Source: Ensifer adhaerens (GTDB lineage Bacteria; Pseudomonadota; Alphaproteobacteria; Rhizobiales; Rhizobiaceae). From it: a DNA stretch of 64,000 bases. Location of the stretch: assembly GCF_002940685.1 (NCBI RefSeq), contig NZ_PNFP01000001.1, forward strand, positions 545,994 through 609,993. Direction: 5' to 3'. A program made the translations under genes and the position numbers. The notes beneath the pieces are model-generated. The model saw only the letters and a program-made list of their open reading frames with translations. It was not told the origin of the DNA and did no database searches. Shown here in pieces: positions 7,843-15,797 of this stretch; the first letter of the stretch is position 1; each line of letters opens with the position of its first letter.

Positions 7843-8886
7843 CTATTTTATGCCTTTCTTTCCAAAGTGATAGCCTTTCCTCTCTTTGTCCTGTGCCGAA
7901 ACTGAGACAATTCGCGTGTTTTTCTTGTCGAATTGCTCGGCCAAGGAGCGCCCGGCTTCCTTGCTGTGGACATACGTCTCCATGAACAGTTTGGCTGATT
8001 TCCAGCCGCCCGCATCCATGACTTTCTTGATGTCTCCAGACACGGCCATTCCGTTCGTCCCGAACGAGTGACGTCCGGCAGAGTGCGTTGTCCTGCGCTC
8101 GATGCCCGCGCGTTTGCATACGGCAGCTATGCGCTTGTTCACGGCTTTCGAGTCCGTGTAGGAGAAGACGGGCTTGCCTTCGCTAATGCCTAGCTCGCTG
8201 ATCCTGGCAATAAGCTCGGTGGTGAGGCCGCGCATGGAGTTGTCTTCCGTCTTGGTCTTGACCAGAACGGCTATGCGCTCTCCGAGGTCAACGTCTTCTC
8301 CCATGAGATTGACTGCCTCAGCCACTCGCGCGCCTGTCTGGTTCATAAACAAAACCAGTGCGGAAAGGTGATAGAGCTTGTCCTTGTCGGATTGCGCAAG
8401 AAATTTCGCCATCCATTCGTCATCTACCGGCTTGTGCTTGGTTGATTTCTTGACCTCAAACATCTTCACTTCGATCGGCGCGCACCATCCTAGGTCATGA
8501 GCATGCCGGATGACAGCGCGCGCCGGCACAATAGCTTGCCGGTTTCGCGTGGCTGCAGACGCCGTAGGGTATAGCGTCAACGCCATTTGGCGGAGTTCAC
8601 CAGGCTTGATGCTGGCAACCCTCCGCCCTTTGAAGTGCTTCAAAATCTTGGGAATGAACCTGCCTTCACCGCCTTGCAACAAGTAGGCTTCGGCTGCCTC
8701 TTCGAATAGCCTTACGGCTTCCTCTCCATACGTATCACGTTTGAAGAGCCGCGCTTGGTAGATGGCAAGCTTTTCTTCGGCTTCCCTCTTGTCGCTAGTG
8801 CCAAGGCTCTCGCGTATGCGCTTTCCTCCGAAGGTGCCAGAGGCATAGTAGATTCCTCCCCGCTCTTTGAGTTTGAGGCCGGGCAT
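7843..8886 (-). CDS. int: Tyrosine integrase of prophage 1
   Basis: 347-residue site-specific recombinase that inserts and excises the phage at tRNA-Thr. An N-terminal arm-binding and core-binding part precedes the catalytic domain. Visible catalytic residues are Arg187 (TGARVAEAVNL), a Lys around 210-212, His268 and Arg272 (THSAGRHSF), Trp295 in the second His position, and nucleophile Tyr305 (METYVHS). The stop lies 14 bases from attL, the usual place. GGAG precedes the ATG at 8886. The excisionase-like gene upstream overlaps by 175 bases. Confidence 0.93.
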   Translation of the reverse strand: MPGLKLKERGGIYYASGTFGGKRIRESLGTSDKREAEEKLAIYQARLFKRDTYGEEAVRLFEEAAEAYLLQGGEGRFIPKILKHFKGRRVASIKPGELRQMALTLYPTASAATRNRQAIVPARAVIRHAHDLGWCAPIEVKMFEVKKSTKHKPVDDEWMAKFLAQSDKDKLYHLSALVLFMNQTGARVAEAVNLMGEDVDLGERIAVLVKTKTEDNSMRGLTTELIARISELGISEGKPVFSYTDSKAVNKRIAAVCKRAGIERRTTHSAGRHSFGTNGMAVSGDIKKVMDAGGWKSAKLFMETYVHSKEAGRSLAEQFDKKNTRIVSVSAQDKERKGYHFGKKGIK

Positions 8887-9077
8887 GAGATTTTCTCCCT
8901 CAGTAATGCGATATGTTCGGGGTAGAAGACCTTTTTCGCCCCGCGGCGCTCATAGTGCGGATGCAGCTTGATTGCGTCAATGAGGAAGCGGCGCGAGATA
9001 CCTAGCACAAACGCGGCTCCGTCCATGTCTACGGGCGTGATCTGCTGCGCCCATGCTGGCAATGCTGGTGCTGTCAT
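8712..9077 (-). CDS. xis: Excisionase-like helix-turn-helix protein
   Basis: Residues 15-60 (VDMDGAAFVLGISRRFLIDA, then HYERRGAKKVFYPEHIALL) form a MerR/AlpA-like winged helix of the kind found in excisionases and phage DNA-bending proteins. The 121-residue frame runs 175 bases into the integrase gene in another frame; its tail is low-complexity and basic. Position directly before int supports a role in directionality. The start at 9077 overlaps the preceding micro-ORF stop as ATGA. Confidence 0.6.
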   Translation of the reverse strand: MTAPALPAWAQQITPVDMDGAAFVLGISRRFLIDAIKLHPHYERRGAKKVFYPEHIALLREKISCPASNSKSGEESTMPLAPSEESAYARALALATRGKPKKSLPSTKRGSSNVIRMERKP

Positions 9078-9139
9078 ATCAGTTCGTCCAGTTGATCAAG
9101 GCACCGAAGCCGCCGAAGGGGGATAAGCCGTGAGGTCAT
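9074..9139 (-). CDS. 21-residue coupled micro-ORF
   Basis: An ATG at 9139 overlaps the stop of the upstream gene as ATGA, and its TGA overlaps the start of the excisionase gene as ATGA. The product begins MTSRLIPLRRLRC. The double overlap suggests a translated linker that passes ribosomes to xis rather than a known functional peptide. Confidence 0.45.
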   Translation of the reverse strand: MTSRLIPLRRLRCLDQLDELI

Positions 9140-9498
9140 GGGCGATCCTTCAATGCCTTGAGGATCGCGACACAGAGAGCCGCGGCGGCCGATGCGTCAG
9201 TCTCTCCTTGCCCTATCGGCTCTTCGAAAAACATCAGCGCGGCGCCATAGAGCGGTTCGTCCGTGCGCGTCTTCCCCTTGGCTACGTGATACCAAGCGCC
9301 AGGTAGTACCTTATCCGCGAGCGCGATGGCCGCATCCAGCGAAGAGGTGAGATTTGCGGGCGTGTGCTTCTGGTAGTCGAATGACCACCAGTCCCTATGC
9401 GTCCATTGACCAAGGGCGATCATGATATCCGTATCGAGGCGAGCGTCTGGGCCCGTCGCCTTCTCCAAGCGCGAAATGAGTTCGTCGAGTTCCGTCAT
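9136..9498 (-). CDS. Phage ABA-sandwich-like hypothetical protein
   Basis: 120 residues. The pattern SLDAAIALADKVLPG, WYH and a C-terminal ASAAAALCVAILKAL resembles the small phage ABA-sandwich family of unknown function. It begins with a ATGA overlap on the gene upstream and sits in the leftward early operon. No catalytic motif is visible. Confidence 0.6.
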   Translation of the reverse strand: MTELDELISRLEKATGPDARLDTDIMIALGQWTHRDWWSFDYQKHTPANLTSSLDAAIALADKVLPGAWYHVAKGKTRTDEPLYGAALMFFEEPIGQGETDASAAAALCVAILKALKDRP

Positions 9499-9671
9499 TC
9501 CTCGCCTCCTCGATCCTGGCGGGCTGGCCTAAGCACGCGAACTCCCGCTTGCTCTGCCAGTATGTCTTCCATGCGCGGCTTCAACTTCGCCGGTATGCGC
9601 AATCCAGAGAAGGCGGCGCGTATCTTGGCATTGGTCTCCTCGGCCGATTTCTTCGTTTCAGCGTCGGTCAT
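9495..9671 (-). CDS. Small hypothetical phage protein
   Basis: 58 residues from the ATG at 9671, chosen because it overlaps the upstream stop as ATGA; the longer frame to 9740 would run through the upstream gene. Helical and charged, starting MTDAETKKSAEETNAK. No recognised domain. Confidence 0.55.
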   Translation of the reverse strand: MTDAETKKSAEETNAKIRAAFSGLRIPAKLKPRMEDILAEQAGVRVLRPARQDRGGEE

Positions 9672-9841
9672 GGCGCGAGGTCCTTCCACGTCGGCATCTT
9701 TGCTTGCAGGTTGGACTTGTGCGGCTCGGGGCAGACCCACCAGCCGAAGTCAGAAAGCCGCTTGAACAGCCACCAGCGGAACGGGGCGAGAGTCAAGGTG
9801 TCACTGACGCCTTGACGGAATGCGGTTCGGTCGAGTCTCAT
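9668..9841 (-). CDS. 57-residue Trp-rich hypothetical protein
   Basis: Starts at the ATG at 9841 inside the stop of the upstream gene (ATGA) and ends in the start of the next (ATGA). The protein has an FRWWLFKRLSDFGWWVCP core, unusually rich in Trp. The coupling at both ends is strong support. Function unknown. Confidence 0.6.
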   Translation of the reverse strand: MRLDRTAFRQGVSDTLTLAPFRWWLFKRLSDFGWWVCPEPHKSNLQAKMPTWKDLAP

Positions 9842-10197
9842 GTCCGCGTCTCCTCGGCTTTGGCGCGGAGGGCTTGGACGATGAGAAGCTGCAGGCTGAC
9901 GGCTGTCTCACCACGACTGTTTATGGCGTAGGCAGTCAGAGAAGCCTCCCTGAAAGCACCCGCCCGCGCTTCGGCAAGCTGCCTCCTCACTGCCATCAAC
10001 TCGTCATGCAGGGTGCCGGCGGCTTCAAGGTTCCCGACGCGGCGCTCTTTGAGTTCGTCCAGCTCCCGCCGCATACGGTCTAGTTCGGCGTCCTGCTGAG
10101 AGATGCGGTCTGCTGCCTCACCGCATATGCGGCTGCCTAGAAAGCGTTGCTGACTATTCCAGTCGGCGTCGAGCAGGCGTTTGACAAGATCACTCAT
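9838..10197 (-). CDS. Coiled-coil hypothetical protein
   Basis: 119 residues; the central 35-85 stretch has heptad character (AELDRMRRELDELKERR). Phage early proteins with a leading LVKRLLDADWN and a coiled coil are common but uncharacterised. ATGA overlaps on both sides place it firmly in the leftward operon. Confidence 0.6.
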   Translation of the reverse strand: MSDLVKRLLDADWNSQQRFLGSRICGEAADRISQQDAELDRMRRELDELKERRVGNLEAAGTLHDELMAVRRQLAEARAGAFREASLTAYAINSRGETAVSLQLLIVQALRAKAEETRT

Positions 10198-10679
10198 GGC
10201 TTGGCTCTCCCTGCTTCAGGCAGCCAAAACCAGTTGGTGCCGTTATGGATCATCCCAATTGTCGATGGAGCCACGCCGTAGCGTTTTGCTAGCGATGTCT
10301 GCGGGATCTTGCCTTTCAGCCTGAGAATTTCCCTGGCTTGCTGCTCCGTGAGCTTCGCCGTCCCGGACCTTTCGCCGCGGCTATGCGTGCCGTGTGCCAG
10401 CCGATCCGACTGGTTCCCGGATGGCGTTTTCCACAAAAGATGATGCGGATTTACGCAACCTTTGTCTCCTTTGCCGCATGAATGGGAAGCTTGAGAATTT
10501 GCCGACGGCGGTTCACCATGGACGAGAAGGCAAATATAGCGATGGGCACCAAACCATTTCTCTCCGTCTTTTATTTTCCCATAGCCGTCGGTTAGGCTGA
10601 ACGGCCACATCAAGCACTCGTCCCCTTCGTGGGCTAGAGCAACCTCGTGAACAAAACGGATCGTAGGGGCTGCTGTCAT
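10194..10679 (-). CDS. HNH endonuclease-like protein with C-terminal HTH
   Basis: 161 residues from the ATG at 10679 (ATGA overlap with the gene upstream). The core AHRYICLLVHG, SHSCGKGDKGCVNPHHLLW matches phage HNH nucleases of the type seen as free-standing homing endonucleases. The last 60 residues contain a helix-turn-helix (LAKRYGVAPSTIGMIHNG) after a linker (SGTAKLTEQQAREILRLK). It may be a homing nuclease or a recombination nuclease. Confidence 0.7.
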   Translation of the reverse strand: MTAAPTIRFVHEVALAHEGDECLMWPFSLTDGYGKIKDGEKWFGAHRYICLLVHGEPPSANSQASHSCGKGDKGCVNPHHLLWKTPSGNQSDRLAHGTHSRGERSGTAKLTEQQAREILRLKGKIPQTSLAKRYGVAPSTIGMIHNGTNWFWLPEAGRAKP

Positions 10680-11158
10680 TTCGATCCTCCAAGGGCTGGT
10701 GGAGCGGGCATAGGCATCCAAGCATCTGGAAGTTCGCCGAGGTCACGGCCGATCGCGTGCCCGAACGTCATCCAACGCCGTCCGGTCCCCATGTTCACCA
10801 GCATCCCGGCATACACGCCGTTGTTGCCATAGTAGTCGAGGCCGGGAATACGGATCAGGATCGAGGCGTTTTCAGGCGCTGTCTCGATCGGCTGCCAGCC
10901 ATCGGGCGCTGAAGGGGCGGCGTACAGGGGCTCGCAAACGTAGACATCATCGCGCGCGAACAGGCTGTATCCCCAAGGGCTATTCTCCCTGAGCTTCCAG
11001 CGGTACGCCACCGGCTCCCCCACTACCGCCTCTGCTGGCACGGAGAGGGCGGCCGTGACAATGCGAATAACAGACGCCTTAGCTTGATCTTCGGTCAGGT
11101 AAACGCCTTCCAAATAGGCGTCAAATGCAGCCTCGATCTGGGTCGGTGTTGGCTTCAT
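10676..11158 (-). CDS. DUF551-containing hypothetical protein
   Basis: 160 residues. The C-terminal half carries the DUF551 pattern DGWQPIETAPENASILI, ending in WMPMPAPP. The N-terminal part contains a helical segment. DUF551 proteins are frequent in phage early operons and have no known activity. A second DUF551 gene lies at 20469-20699. Confidence 0.65.
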   Translation of the reverse strand: MKPTPTQIEAAFDAYLEGVYLTEDQAKASVIRIVTAALSVPAEAVVGEPVAYRWKLRENSPWGYSLFARDDVYVCEPLYAAPSAPDGWQPIETAPENASILIRIPGLDYYGNNGVYAGMLVNMGTGRRWMTFGHAIGRDLGELPDAWMPMPAPPALGGSK

Positions 11159-11535
11159 TGGCGGGGCTCTCCAACAGGAACGATATCAAGCTGATAACCG
11201 GCTCCGTCGCAGCGGTTTTTGCACCACCAAAGCGGCTCAAGTGTATCAACATCTGTGCCGAGCATTCCCACCATGGCCGATTGCCGTGCTGGTCGATAAG
11301 CCCTGACCATTTCGGAGCTGAGGTAATGGTCGCGGCAGTGACGGCAAAGGACTTGGACTGACGCGGTAGGAGGTCCGAAGCCATCGTCTTCATGGTCTCC
11401 GACGTCGCCGAAGTGCTCGATAGCCAGGGCTTCAAGCTCGGCGTCCAACCCATCCAGAGCATTATCTGTCTGAACGGAATCGCATTTCAAAGATTCGCGG
11501 TGCAGTGCGCGAAATGCCTTGCGGAACGGGTGCAT
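11155..11535 (-). CDS. Cys-rich hypothetical protein
   Basis: 126 residues from the ATG at 11535, one base after the stop of the upstream gene. Two Cys pairs (VLCRHCRDHY and WWCKNRCDGAG) could form a zinc site. Starts MHPFRKAFRALHRES. No family recognised. The longer frame to 11754 overlaps the neighbouring Cys-rich gene and was not used. Confidence 0.55.
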   Translation of the reverse strand: MHPFRKAFRALHRESLKCDSVQTDNALDGLDAELEALAIEHFGDVGDHEDDGFGPPTASVQVLCRHCRDHYLSSEMVRAYRPARQSAMVGMLGTDVDTLEPLWWCKNRCDGAGYQLDIVPVGEPRQ

Positions 11536-11536
11536 G

Positions 11537-11788
11537 CTATCTCTCCCCCTCCCTGCTGGTGGACTGGGAAGCGGAGAGGTCGGAGCGGCGGGAAGCACGA
11601 AAACTGGAAAGAGCCTCAATGGCACCGTCGCGGCAGCCTCGGCACATGTCTTTCCATTCGAAAACGGCGTCCATCGCCCATTCGCCTTCAAAGTGAGCCA
11701 TGACCTTTCCTTTGGAGGCGGGTTTCTGCTCACCAAGGTTCGTGCCGCAGACATCGCACGTGTAGTGGATAGAGGTATGTTCAGCCAT
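11537..11788 (-). CDS. Small zinc-ribbon hypothetical protein
   Basis: 83 residues from the ATG at 11788, which overlaps the upstream gene by 8 bases. Two CxxC pairs (YTCDVCGTN near the N-terminus, DMCRGCRD mid-protein) are a treble-clef or zinc-ribbon pattern. The tail is Ser/Arg-rich. Probably a small nucleic-acid or protein-binding accessory factor; no function can be assigned. Confidence 0.55.
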   Translation of the reverse strand: MAEHTSIHYTCDVCGTNLGEQKPASKGKVMAHFEGEWAMDAVFEWKDMCRGCRDGAIEALSSFRASRRSDLSASQSTSREGER

Positions 11789-12635
11789 GTGCGTGCGCTC
11801 CAGCTTTAATGACGAGTTCACACAGGCCGTCGTCGCGCTTTCGCCACTCACCTGCGTTGATTGACTGGCCGGCTGCGTTCTCTACTTCGATGAAGCGAGG
11901 CCCGTCAGGCGACGGAAATCCATCGAAAACGATGTGGTAATCGACCGGCTCCGCGACGTGTGCGCTTTTGTAAAGCGGCTCGATGATACGTCGCTCATTC
12001 GCGTCAGGCTCACCTTCGGTGACAATCCATGAGCCACAGTCTTTCCATTTCCACCGCCACGCAACAGCCTGAAACTCCTGCCCCTCCAGCGCCTTCGTGG
12101 TGATTTCCTGAAGGGCTCGGCTGGCAATCGTGCACAGGCCGACGCAAACGCATTTGTCGCCGAGCGAGCACCCAAGCGGGCCGATTTCACGGTCGAAGCC
12201 CATATCGTGCGGGCAACGGGTATCGCAGATCTTCTCCAGCGCCGATGTTGCTGCCTTCAGCTTGTATTCAAGGGCAGCAACCGCCTCCACCTCCTGCCCG
12301 CCGTCCTTGCCGGGGGAGGAGGGAGTGACGAGATCGATAATGGCCTCAACGAAATTCTTGGCCGAAAGCGTGGCGACCGTATATTCCGCTTGCGGGAACA
12401 GGGGCGGGTGCTTGTCGCGCGTCATTTCCTCGGCCACTTTTGACGGAAGATGCTGCCAGATCAGCTTTGCGATCTGTTCTTCGTCCAGCGCCTTCCCCTC
12501 TCCTGCAATGGGGAGGGTGGATAGGGCGGCTTCGAGGGCCTTAGCGATATCGCCACCGCAGCTTTCCATCTTCGACACTGCGTTAACCGGCCAAAATGCC
12601 AAGGCAAAGGCCTCGATTGCTTCTTCGGTGATCAT
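11781..12635 (-). CDS. Hypothetical phage protein, 284 residues
   Basis: The N-terminal 60 residues are helical; a Cys-rich middle (ICDTRCPHDMG, GCSLGDKCVCVGLC) may bind metal. A C-terminal part has a DUF551-like AWRWKWKDCGSWIVTEGEP. The product looks like fused pieces of common phage early proteins. It overlaps neighbours at both ends. No catalytic motif recognised. Confidence 0.5.
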   Translation of the reverse strand: MITEEAIEAFALAFWPVNAVSKMESCGGDIAKALEAALSTLPIAGEGKALDEEQIAKLIWQHLPSKVAEEMTRDKHPPLFPQAEYTVATLSAKNFVEAIIDLVTPSSPGKDGGQEVEAVAALEYKLKAATSALEKICDTRCPHDMGFDREIGPLGCSLGDKCVCVGLCTIASRALQEITTKALEGQEFQAVAWRWKWKDCGSWIVTEGEPDANERRIIEPLYKSAHVAEPVDYHIVFDGFPSPDGPRFIEVENAAGQSINAGEWRKRDDGLCELVIKAGAHAHG

Positions 12636-13006
12636 GCGTCAATCCTCTCGTACCGGCCCGTAGACCAGTTGAATTTGGTGTTGGCAGGCTTCTGGAAGCC
12701 GCGGCCCTTGCTCTTGATGCCGAGGTGCTTGTCCTGCATGCGCACCGTTTTCGCGGCCATGGGAATGTCGTGCTTGGCTGTCTTCCAACGGTGGCAGCGG
12801 ATGCAGACGGCGGCGCAATTCTCCAGGCTGTCATCCTTGGAATTCGCGTCCAAAACGATGTGGTCGAACTCGACGCCGAAGCCGAGAGGCGAGCTGCAGC
12901 GCTGGCCGCGTTCAAGGCCATACATCTTGCCTACGGCCTCGCACTTCATCTTCGAACGTTTCAGAGCCTCGCGCTTCGTCTTCTTCGAGAATTCGGCTCT
13001 GGACAT
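12632..13006 (-). CDS. HNH endonuclease
   Basis: 124 residues from the ATG at 13006. The HNH signature is clear: FGVEFDHIVLDANSKDDSLE followed by NCAAVCIRCHRWKTAKHD. Preceded by a basic KKTKREALKRSKMKCE with a probable zinc Cys. Small HNH proteins of this kind act as nicking or packaging-associated nucleases in phages, but this one lies in the early operon, so a recombination or homing role is as likely. Confidence 0.8.
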   Translation of the reverse strand: MSRAEFSKKTKREALKRSKMKCEAVGKMYGLERGQRCSSPLGFGVEFDHIVLDANSKDDSLENCAAVCIRCHRWKTAKHDIPMAAKTVRMQDKHLGIKSKGRGFQKPANTKFNWSTGRYERIDA

Positions 13007-13218
13007 CACTTCCTCACGAATACGCGAAGGAGCCGCTGCAGAACGCCTTCCTGCGGCTCTGTAGATTGGACGAAACGGGAGCGGCGGTCGGAGACCTGAT
13101 CCATGCCAATTTCGGCTCTGAGCTTGGCGTGTGTCTCTTCTCGCTTTTGAAGATGGGCGAGGGTGGAGGGCCGGCAGTGCGGGAATTTCTTCATGTGGTC
13201 TTGAATACTGCTGCTCAT
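13006..13218 (-). CDS. Small hypothetical basic protein
   Basis: 70 residues from the ATG at 13218, which overlaps the upstream gene by 4 bases (ATGA). Its TGA shares one base with the HNH start (TGATG). Begins MSSSIQDHMKKFPHCRP and contains a basic helix (LAHLQKREETHAKLRAEIG). No family recognised. Confidence 0.5.
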   Translation of the reverse strand: MSSSIQDHMKKFPHCRPSTLAHLQKREETHAKLRAEIGMDQVSDRRSRFVQSTEPQEGVLQRLLRVFVRK

Positions 13219-13634
13219 GCTGCATTCTCCGAAAAAGCATCCTTGATGCTGATGCCGTAGGTTGCGATGATCCATTTCTCAGCGGTGGCAATGAAGTCGT
13301 CGAACTCGCTCTCGCTCATGCTGGCGAAGCTGACGGACTTCGGAACGGCCACGGTGAAGCCCTTGACCAGAACCGGCGTGACAAAGCCCGTGTGGAGCTT
13401 CACAACATCATGAAGTGCCTCTGGCGAGGGGGCGCACTCGCAAGCCTTCACGACGCGCCCCAGGTACGACCAGTAGAGGCGAAGCTTTGCCGGCGAGCGG
13501 CCTTCCGAGACCGTGATCTTGATGCGCTGCCCAATAGGAAGGCGCTGGATAAGGTCAGCGTCGGTCATCATCTCGGGGATGAGATGGTTTCCGCGTCTCT
13601 GGACGTAAATCTGGGGCTGTTCGCTTTTAGCCAT
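13215..13634 (-). CDS. DUF1367-like phage protein
   Basis: 139 residues from the ATG at 13634. The middle (LPIGQRIKITVSEGRSPAKL, then YWSYLGRVVKACE) and the C-terminal segment KSVSFASMSESEFDDFI match the layout of DUF1367, which overlaps functionally with NinB-type recombination accessory proteins. It stands beside SSB and the annealing protein, which fits recombination. Confidence 0.6.
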   Translation of the reverse strand: MAKSEQPQIYVQRRGNHLIPEMMTDADLIQRLPIGQRIKITVSEGRSPAKLRLYWSYLGRVVKACECAPSPEALHDVVKLHTGFVTPVLVKGFTVAVPKSVSFASMSESEFDDFIATAEKWIIATYGISIKDAFSENAA

Positions 13635-14061
13635 GATGGTCCAACTGCTTGTTTTTGCCTTCGAGTTCCGGGAACATGGCATGCAAGCGATGGTGGCACT
13701 TGGCGCAGAGCCAAACGACATCTAACGGCTTCGCATAGTCCTTGTGATGAGCATGCACCTGATCAGACCCGCAGAACTCGCAATCAAGCTTTTGAAGGCG
13801 CCCGTCCCTAACTGCGTTCGATACGGCGGACTGAGCCCTATACGCCTGAGGGTTCTTGGCTCTCCAAATCTTGGTATTCTCGACGTTCTTCGCGATCCGT
13901 TCCGGAGATTTTGACCGCATACGGTCGTATTCACGGACCTTTTCATTGTTGCGAGAACGATTTCGAACCGCTGCTCGGTGGCATTCCTTGCAACTCGCCA
14001 AGTTCGAAGCGTAGAACTCGACCTTATGCTTGGTAATACCGCACTTCTTGCAGGTGATCAT
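13627..14061 (-). CDS. HNH-type zinc protein
   Basis: 144 residues from the ATG at 14061 with GAGGTG upstream; a GTG at 14073 is less likely. Starts with a zinc knuckle (MITCKKCGITKH, then CKECHRAAV). The C-terminal half has CEFCGSDQVHAHHKDYAKP and VVWLCAKCHHRLH, a classic HNH/treble-clef. Typical of phage HNH nucleases that sit beside recombination genes. Confidence 0.75.
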   Translation of the reverse strand: MITCKKCGITKHKVEFYASNLASCKECHRAAVRNRSRNNEKVREYDRMRSKSPERIAKNVENTKIWRAKNPQAYRAQSAVSNAVRDGRLQKLDCEFCGSDQVHAHHKDYAKPLDVVWLCAKCHHRLHAMFPELEGKNKQLDHHG

Positions 14062-14072
14062 GAGGCACCTCA

Positions 14073-14462
14073 CTAAAATGGAATCGTGTCATCGAGGTCT
14101 TTGCTTCTCGACTGCTGGCTAGGCCCGTCTTCGTAGTCGTAGCCGGTCTGCTCTCGCTGCGTTGCTGCCTTTGCCTCGCCACCGCCCATCAGCGTGACTT
14201 CGGATACGTTGACCGTCAGGTACGTTCTGCCTTCGTGTTCGCGCGTACCAAGGTCGCCGCATGCCGAAACCTTTGTGCCCTTCTTCAGGTATGAGGTGAG
14301 AGAGTCCCCGCGTTTGCCCCAAAGGCTGCAGTCGAAGAACAGGGCCGACTTCGTGCGGGCGTCATTCACGGCCACAGAGAAGCCAAGGACTGGCTCGCCA
14401 GACTGTGTTCGCCGCAGCACAGCATCCTTGGTTATGTTCCCTGAGATAACGATATTCTTCAT
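14073..14462 (-). CDS. ssb: Single-stranded DNA-binding protein
   Basis: 129 residues; an OB-fold of about 100 residues (NIVISGNITKDAVLR, FFDCSLWGKRGDSL, TKVSACGDLGTREHEG) and an acidic tail ending DDTIPF that would dock host replication and repair proteins. It coats phage ssDNA and partners the annealing protein encoded directly upstream (3-base gap). Confidence 0.92.
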   Translation of the reverse strand: MKNIVISGNITKDAVLRRTQSGEPVLGFSVAVNDARTKSALFFDCSLWGKRGDSLTSYLKKGTKVSACGDLGTREHEGRTYLTVNVSEVTLMGGGEAKAATQREQTGYDYEDGPSQQSRSKDLDDTIPF

Positions 14463-14465
14463 TGC

Positions 14466-15218
14466 CTATTCTCCAGCCGCCAGAGGGCTATTCATGAGGG
14501 CGTTTTCCGCCTCGATCTTCGCGGTAAGCTCCTGCTCGTATCCGCCGAAAAGCTCTGACAGGCCGAAGAGGAACGAGTTGTTCCAGCCATTTTTCTTGGC
14601 GTCGGCGCGGTAGTGTTCTTTGACCTTCTCGAACTGGGCGAAGGTGTGAACGTCCACCATGTCGTTCGCTAACTGGTCTCGGACGCGCTCGAACTCGCCG
14701 TCGCGCTTGAGCTGGGCGCTGGACTTCGGCTTGTCGTTGGCCGGCGGGGGAAGCTCTGTCTTTTGCTCTGCGAACTCGTTCTTGAGCGTGTTGACGTACT
14801 TGCTGTCGTCGAACATGCCCATGTGAACGTCTGCGCCGACGCCGATCAGTTTGAGAGCATTGGTCACAGCGTCCGTGAAAGCCTTCTTGAAGGCTTCATC
14901 GTCGGTCTGGACGCCGTACTTGTTTTTTCCGGCTACCTTGTCGCCACCGACGCCGAAAACCGTCTGTTCACGCTTCTCGTACCAAATCGAAACGGTGCAG
15001 TAGACCAGCGTTTCTTCGCCAGCGATAACGACCTGGAACGAAGGTTCGCCAATTCCCCAACCTTGACCACAGGGGCCGAACTCCTCGGTCATCCGGCGAT
15101 AGGAGAACATCGGCTTGATAGCAGTTCCGCGGAACCCGCCTCCGCGCGTGAAGTCCTTCGTGTGCTTCGGGTCTGTTTTGCCGAGCTTGTCCCAGAGAGC
15201 GGTTTTCTCGGTCATCAC
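14466..15218 (-). CDS. Rad52-like single-strand annealing protein
   Basis: 250 residues. The N-terminal 130 (DFTRGGGFRGTAIKPMFSYR, FGPCGQGWGIGEPSF, KNKYGVQTDDEAFKKAFTDA, LIGVGADVHMGMFDD) resemble phage annealing proteins of the Rad52/Sak3 group that pair complementary strands during homologous recombination. The C-terminal 110 residues are charged and may bind SSB. Neighbour of ssb, as in many phage recombination modules. ATG codons abut at 15218 and 15215. Confidence 0.75.
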   Translation of the reverse strand: MMTEKTALWDKLGKTDPKHTKDFTRGGGFRGTAIKPMFSYRRMTEEFGPCGQGWGIGEPSFQVVIAGEETLVYCTVSIWYEKREQTVFGVGGDKVAGKNKYGVQTDDEAFKKAFTDAVTNALKLIGVGADVHMGMFDDSKYVNTLKNEFAEQKTELPPPANDKPKSSAQLKRDGEFERVRDQLANDMVDVHTFAQFEKVKEHYRADAKKNGWNNSFLFGLSELFGGYEQELTAKIEAENALMNSPLAAGE

Positions 15219-15412
15219 GCTGCCTCCATCTGACGAGCGGCAATCATCCGCTCAATGCGCCATTCCTCGCGAGCCGCCATGATCTCGTACCACTGGGCGT
15301 CTTCCTCGCGGCGCTCTGCCAGTTCGAGGCGACCTTCAGCCATGTACTCATCCGCCATCTTGCGGGCGTGAGCGGCGTGCTCTCTGAGGCGGTCTGGTGT
15401 CGGATAGGTCAT
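15215..15412 (-). CDS. Small charged helical protein
   Basis: 65 residues from the ATG at 15412 (ATGA overlap with the micro-gene upstream). The sequence RLREHAAHARKMADEYMAEG and the Glu/Arg-rich rest predict one long helix. No family or function recognised. Confidence 0.55.
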   Translation of the reverse strand: MTYPTPDRLREHAAHARKMADEYMAEGRLELAERREEDAQWYEIMAAREEWRIERMIAARQMEAA

Positions 15413-15510
15413 AGCTGGCTCCCGATTGCGTAGCCGAGACAGAAGAAAACGGTGATTGCCACGGAAAGCTCTGTGCTCTTCTGGCGGGAGAATTGGCGGA
15501 GGGCGGTCAT
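15409..15510 (-). CDS. 33-residue membrane protein
   Basis: ATG at 15510 overlaps the upstream stop (ATGA), and its own TGA overlaps the next start (ATGA). A basic N-terminus (RQFSRQKSTE) leads into one hydrophobic helix (VAITVFFCLGYAIG). The double coupling supports translation. Unknown role; small early membrane proteins sometimes act in exclusion. Confidence 0.55.
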   Translation of the reverse strand: MTALRQFSRQKSTELSVAITVFFCLGYAIGSQL

Positions 15511-15797
15511 GAACGGCCCTCCGCCTTGGCAACAACAGCGCGCATGCGATTAAAGGCCGTTTCCGATTGCTCGAAATATTCAGAGAACGACAGTGCCGCT
15601 TTGCCGTCCTCAACGCGAAGAATGTCGTTGACGACATCAAGAAGCTCAGGAGCGGCGGCGATCAGGCGGGCATCAGCCTCGGAGGCGTATAGATCACCTT
15701 GACGATGCGGCCCCTTTTCAGGATCGCCAATCGAAAGCCAGATGCTCTTGTCTCGACGAACGCCATATTTCCAAGGGCCAGGAGTGTGCTTGCTCAT
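15507..15797 (-). CDS. Phage protein with HTPGPW and ARLIAAAPELL motifs
   Basis: 96 residues from the ATG at 15797. Begins MSKHTPGPWKYG and carries ASEADARLIAAAPELLDVV, two hallmarks of a very common uncharacterised phage protein family. ATGA overlaps on both sides. No activity known. Confidence 0.65.
   Translation of the reverse strand: MSKHTPGPWKYGVRRDKSIWLSIGDPEKGPHRQGDLYASEADARLIAAAPELLDVVNDILRVEDGKAALSFSEYFEQSETAFNRMRAVVAKAEGRS

Noticed and set aside
7715..8119. 134-codon minus-strand ORF crossing attL
   Set aside because: Out-of-frame shadow of the integrase end fused to tRNA remnant sequence.
8712..8886. Possible truncated integrase start instead of an int/xis overlap
   Set aside because: GGAG and a good N-terminus support the ATG at 8886, so a real gene overlap is more likely than a misplaced start.
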